DNA of 64,000 nucleotides. Source: Allokutzneria multivorans. GTDB lineage: Bacteria; Actinomycetota; Actinomycetes; Mycobacteriales; Pseudonocardiaceae. A program made the translations under genes and the position numbers. Location: NCBI RefSeq assembly GCF_039537405.1, contig NZ_BAABAL010000024.1, positions 1 through 64,000 on the forward strand, written 5' to 3'. This document shows positions 52,221-64,000 of the stretch, piece by piece. The stretch's first letter is position 1; each line of letters opens with the position of its first letter. Below the pieces are notes generated by a model. That model saw nothing but the letters and a program-made list of their open reading frames with translations. It made no database searches and was not told the origin of the DNA.

Positions 52221-64000
<11,780 letters not shown>

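Overview
The window is high-GC actinomycete DNA: GTG starts are frequent, genes overlap by 4 bp in ATGA/GTGA style, and several promoters look leaderless. Gene content (modular NRPS, ROK, DeoR, WYL and XRE regulators, DUF3558 lipoprotein, Mrp antiporter) and the recurring 11-mer TCCACAGTGGA suggest a Pseudonocardiales chromosome of the Lentzea, Saccharothrix or Actinosynnema kind. That placement is inference. I saw no tRNA, rRNA, CRISPR array, phage module or transposase.

Layout. 0-9.7 kb: two near-identical DUF222/HNH genes, each with the same upstream leader, bracket a PAP2-like lipid enzyme, a degenerate KS-DH-ACP polyketide synthase, a phosphotransferase, an S9 peptidase and a GNAT protein. 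9.7-16.9 kb: a serine beta-lactamase-fold hydrolase, a ROK regulator divergent from a Gfo/Idh/MocA oxidoreductase, an orphan iron-boxed siderophore-binding lipoprotein, and a 106-bp MITE-like element. 16.9-22.8 kb: a six-gene overlapping sugar operon (two FGGY kinases, two phosphatases, a D-2-hydroxyacid dehydrogenase and a DeoR repressor). 23-29.5 kb: small housekeeping and regulatory genes, an AlkZ-type glycosylase candidate and two gene relics. 29.7-34.9 kb: a HEAT/propeller plus HhH pair, an ArsR/cation-exchanger pair, and a DddA-like DNA deaminase toxin with its Imm1 immunity protein. 34.9-45.1 kb: secreted and membrane proteins and an unusual double sensor kinase with its NarL-type regulator. 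45.2-51.1 kb: a complete seven-subunit Mrp (Mnh) cation/proton antiporter operon. 51-64 kb: an MFS exporter coupled to a giant NRPS that runs off the right edge.

The NRPS reads C-A-T-E / C-A-T / C-A-T-E with no thioesterase, so other synthetase genes should lie beyond 64 kb. Its most striking feature is an 87-bp nested palindrome inserted in frame at the same loop of the C-terminal subdomain of all three adenylation domains. It adds 29 codons of a decapeptide-like repeat to each enzyme and resembles in principle the protein-coding palindromic elements of Rickettsia.

Other points of interest are the polyketide synthase that lacks both the KS cysteine and the ACP serine, small palindromic repeats sharing a GTCTTCAAGAC core, and the transporter-less double-kinase sugar operon.
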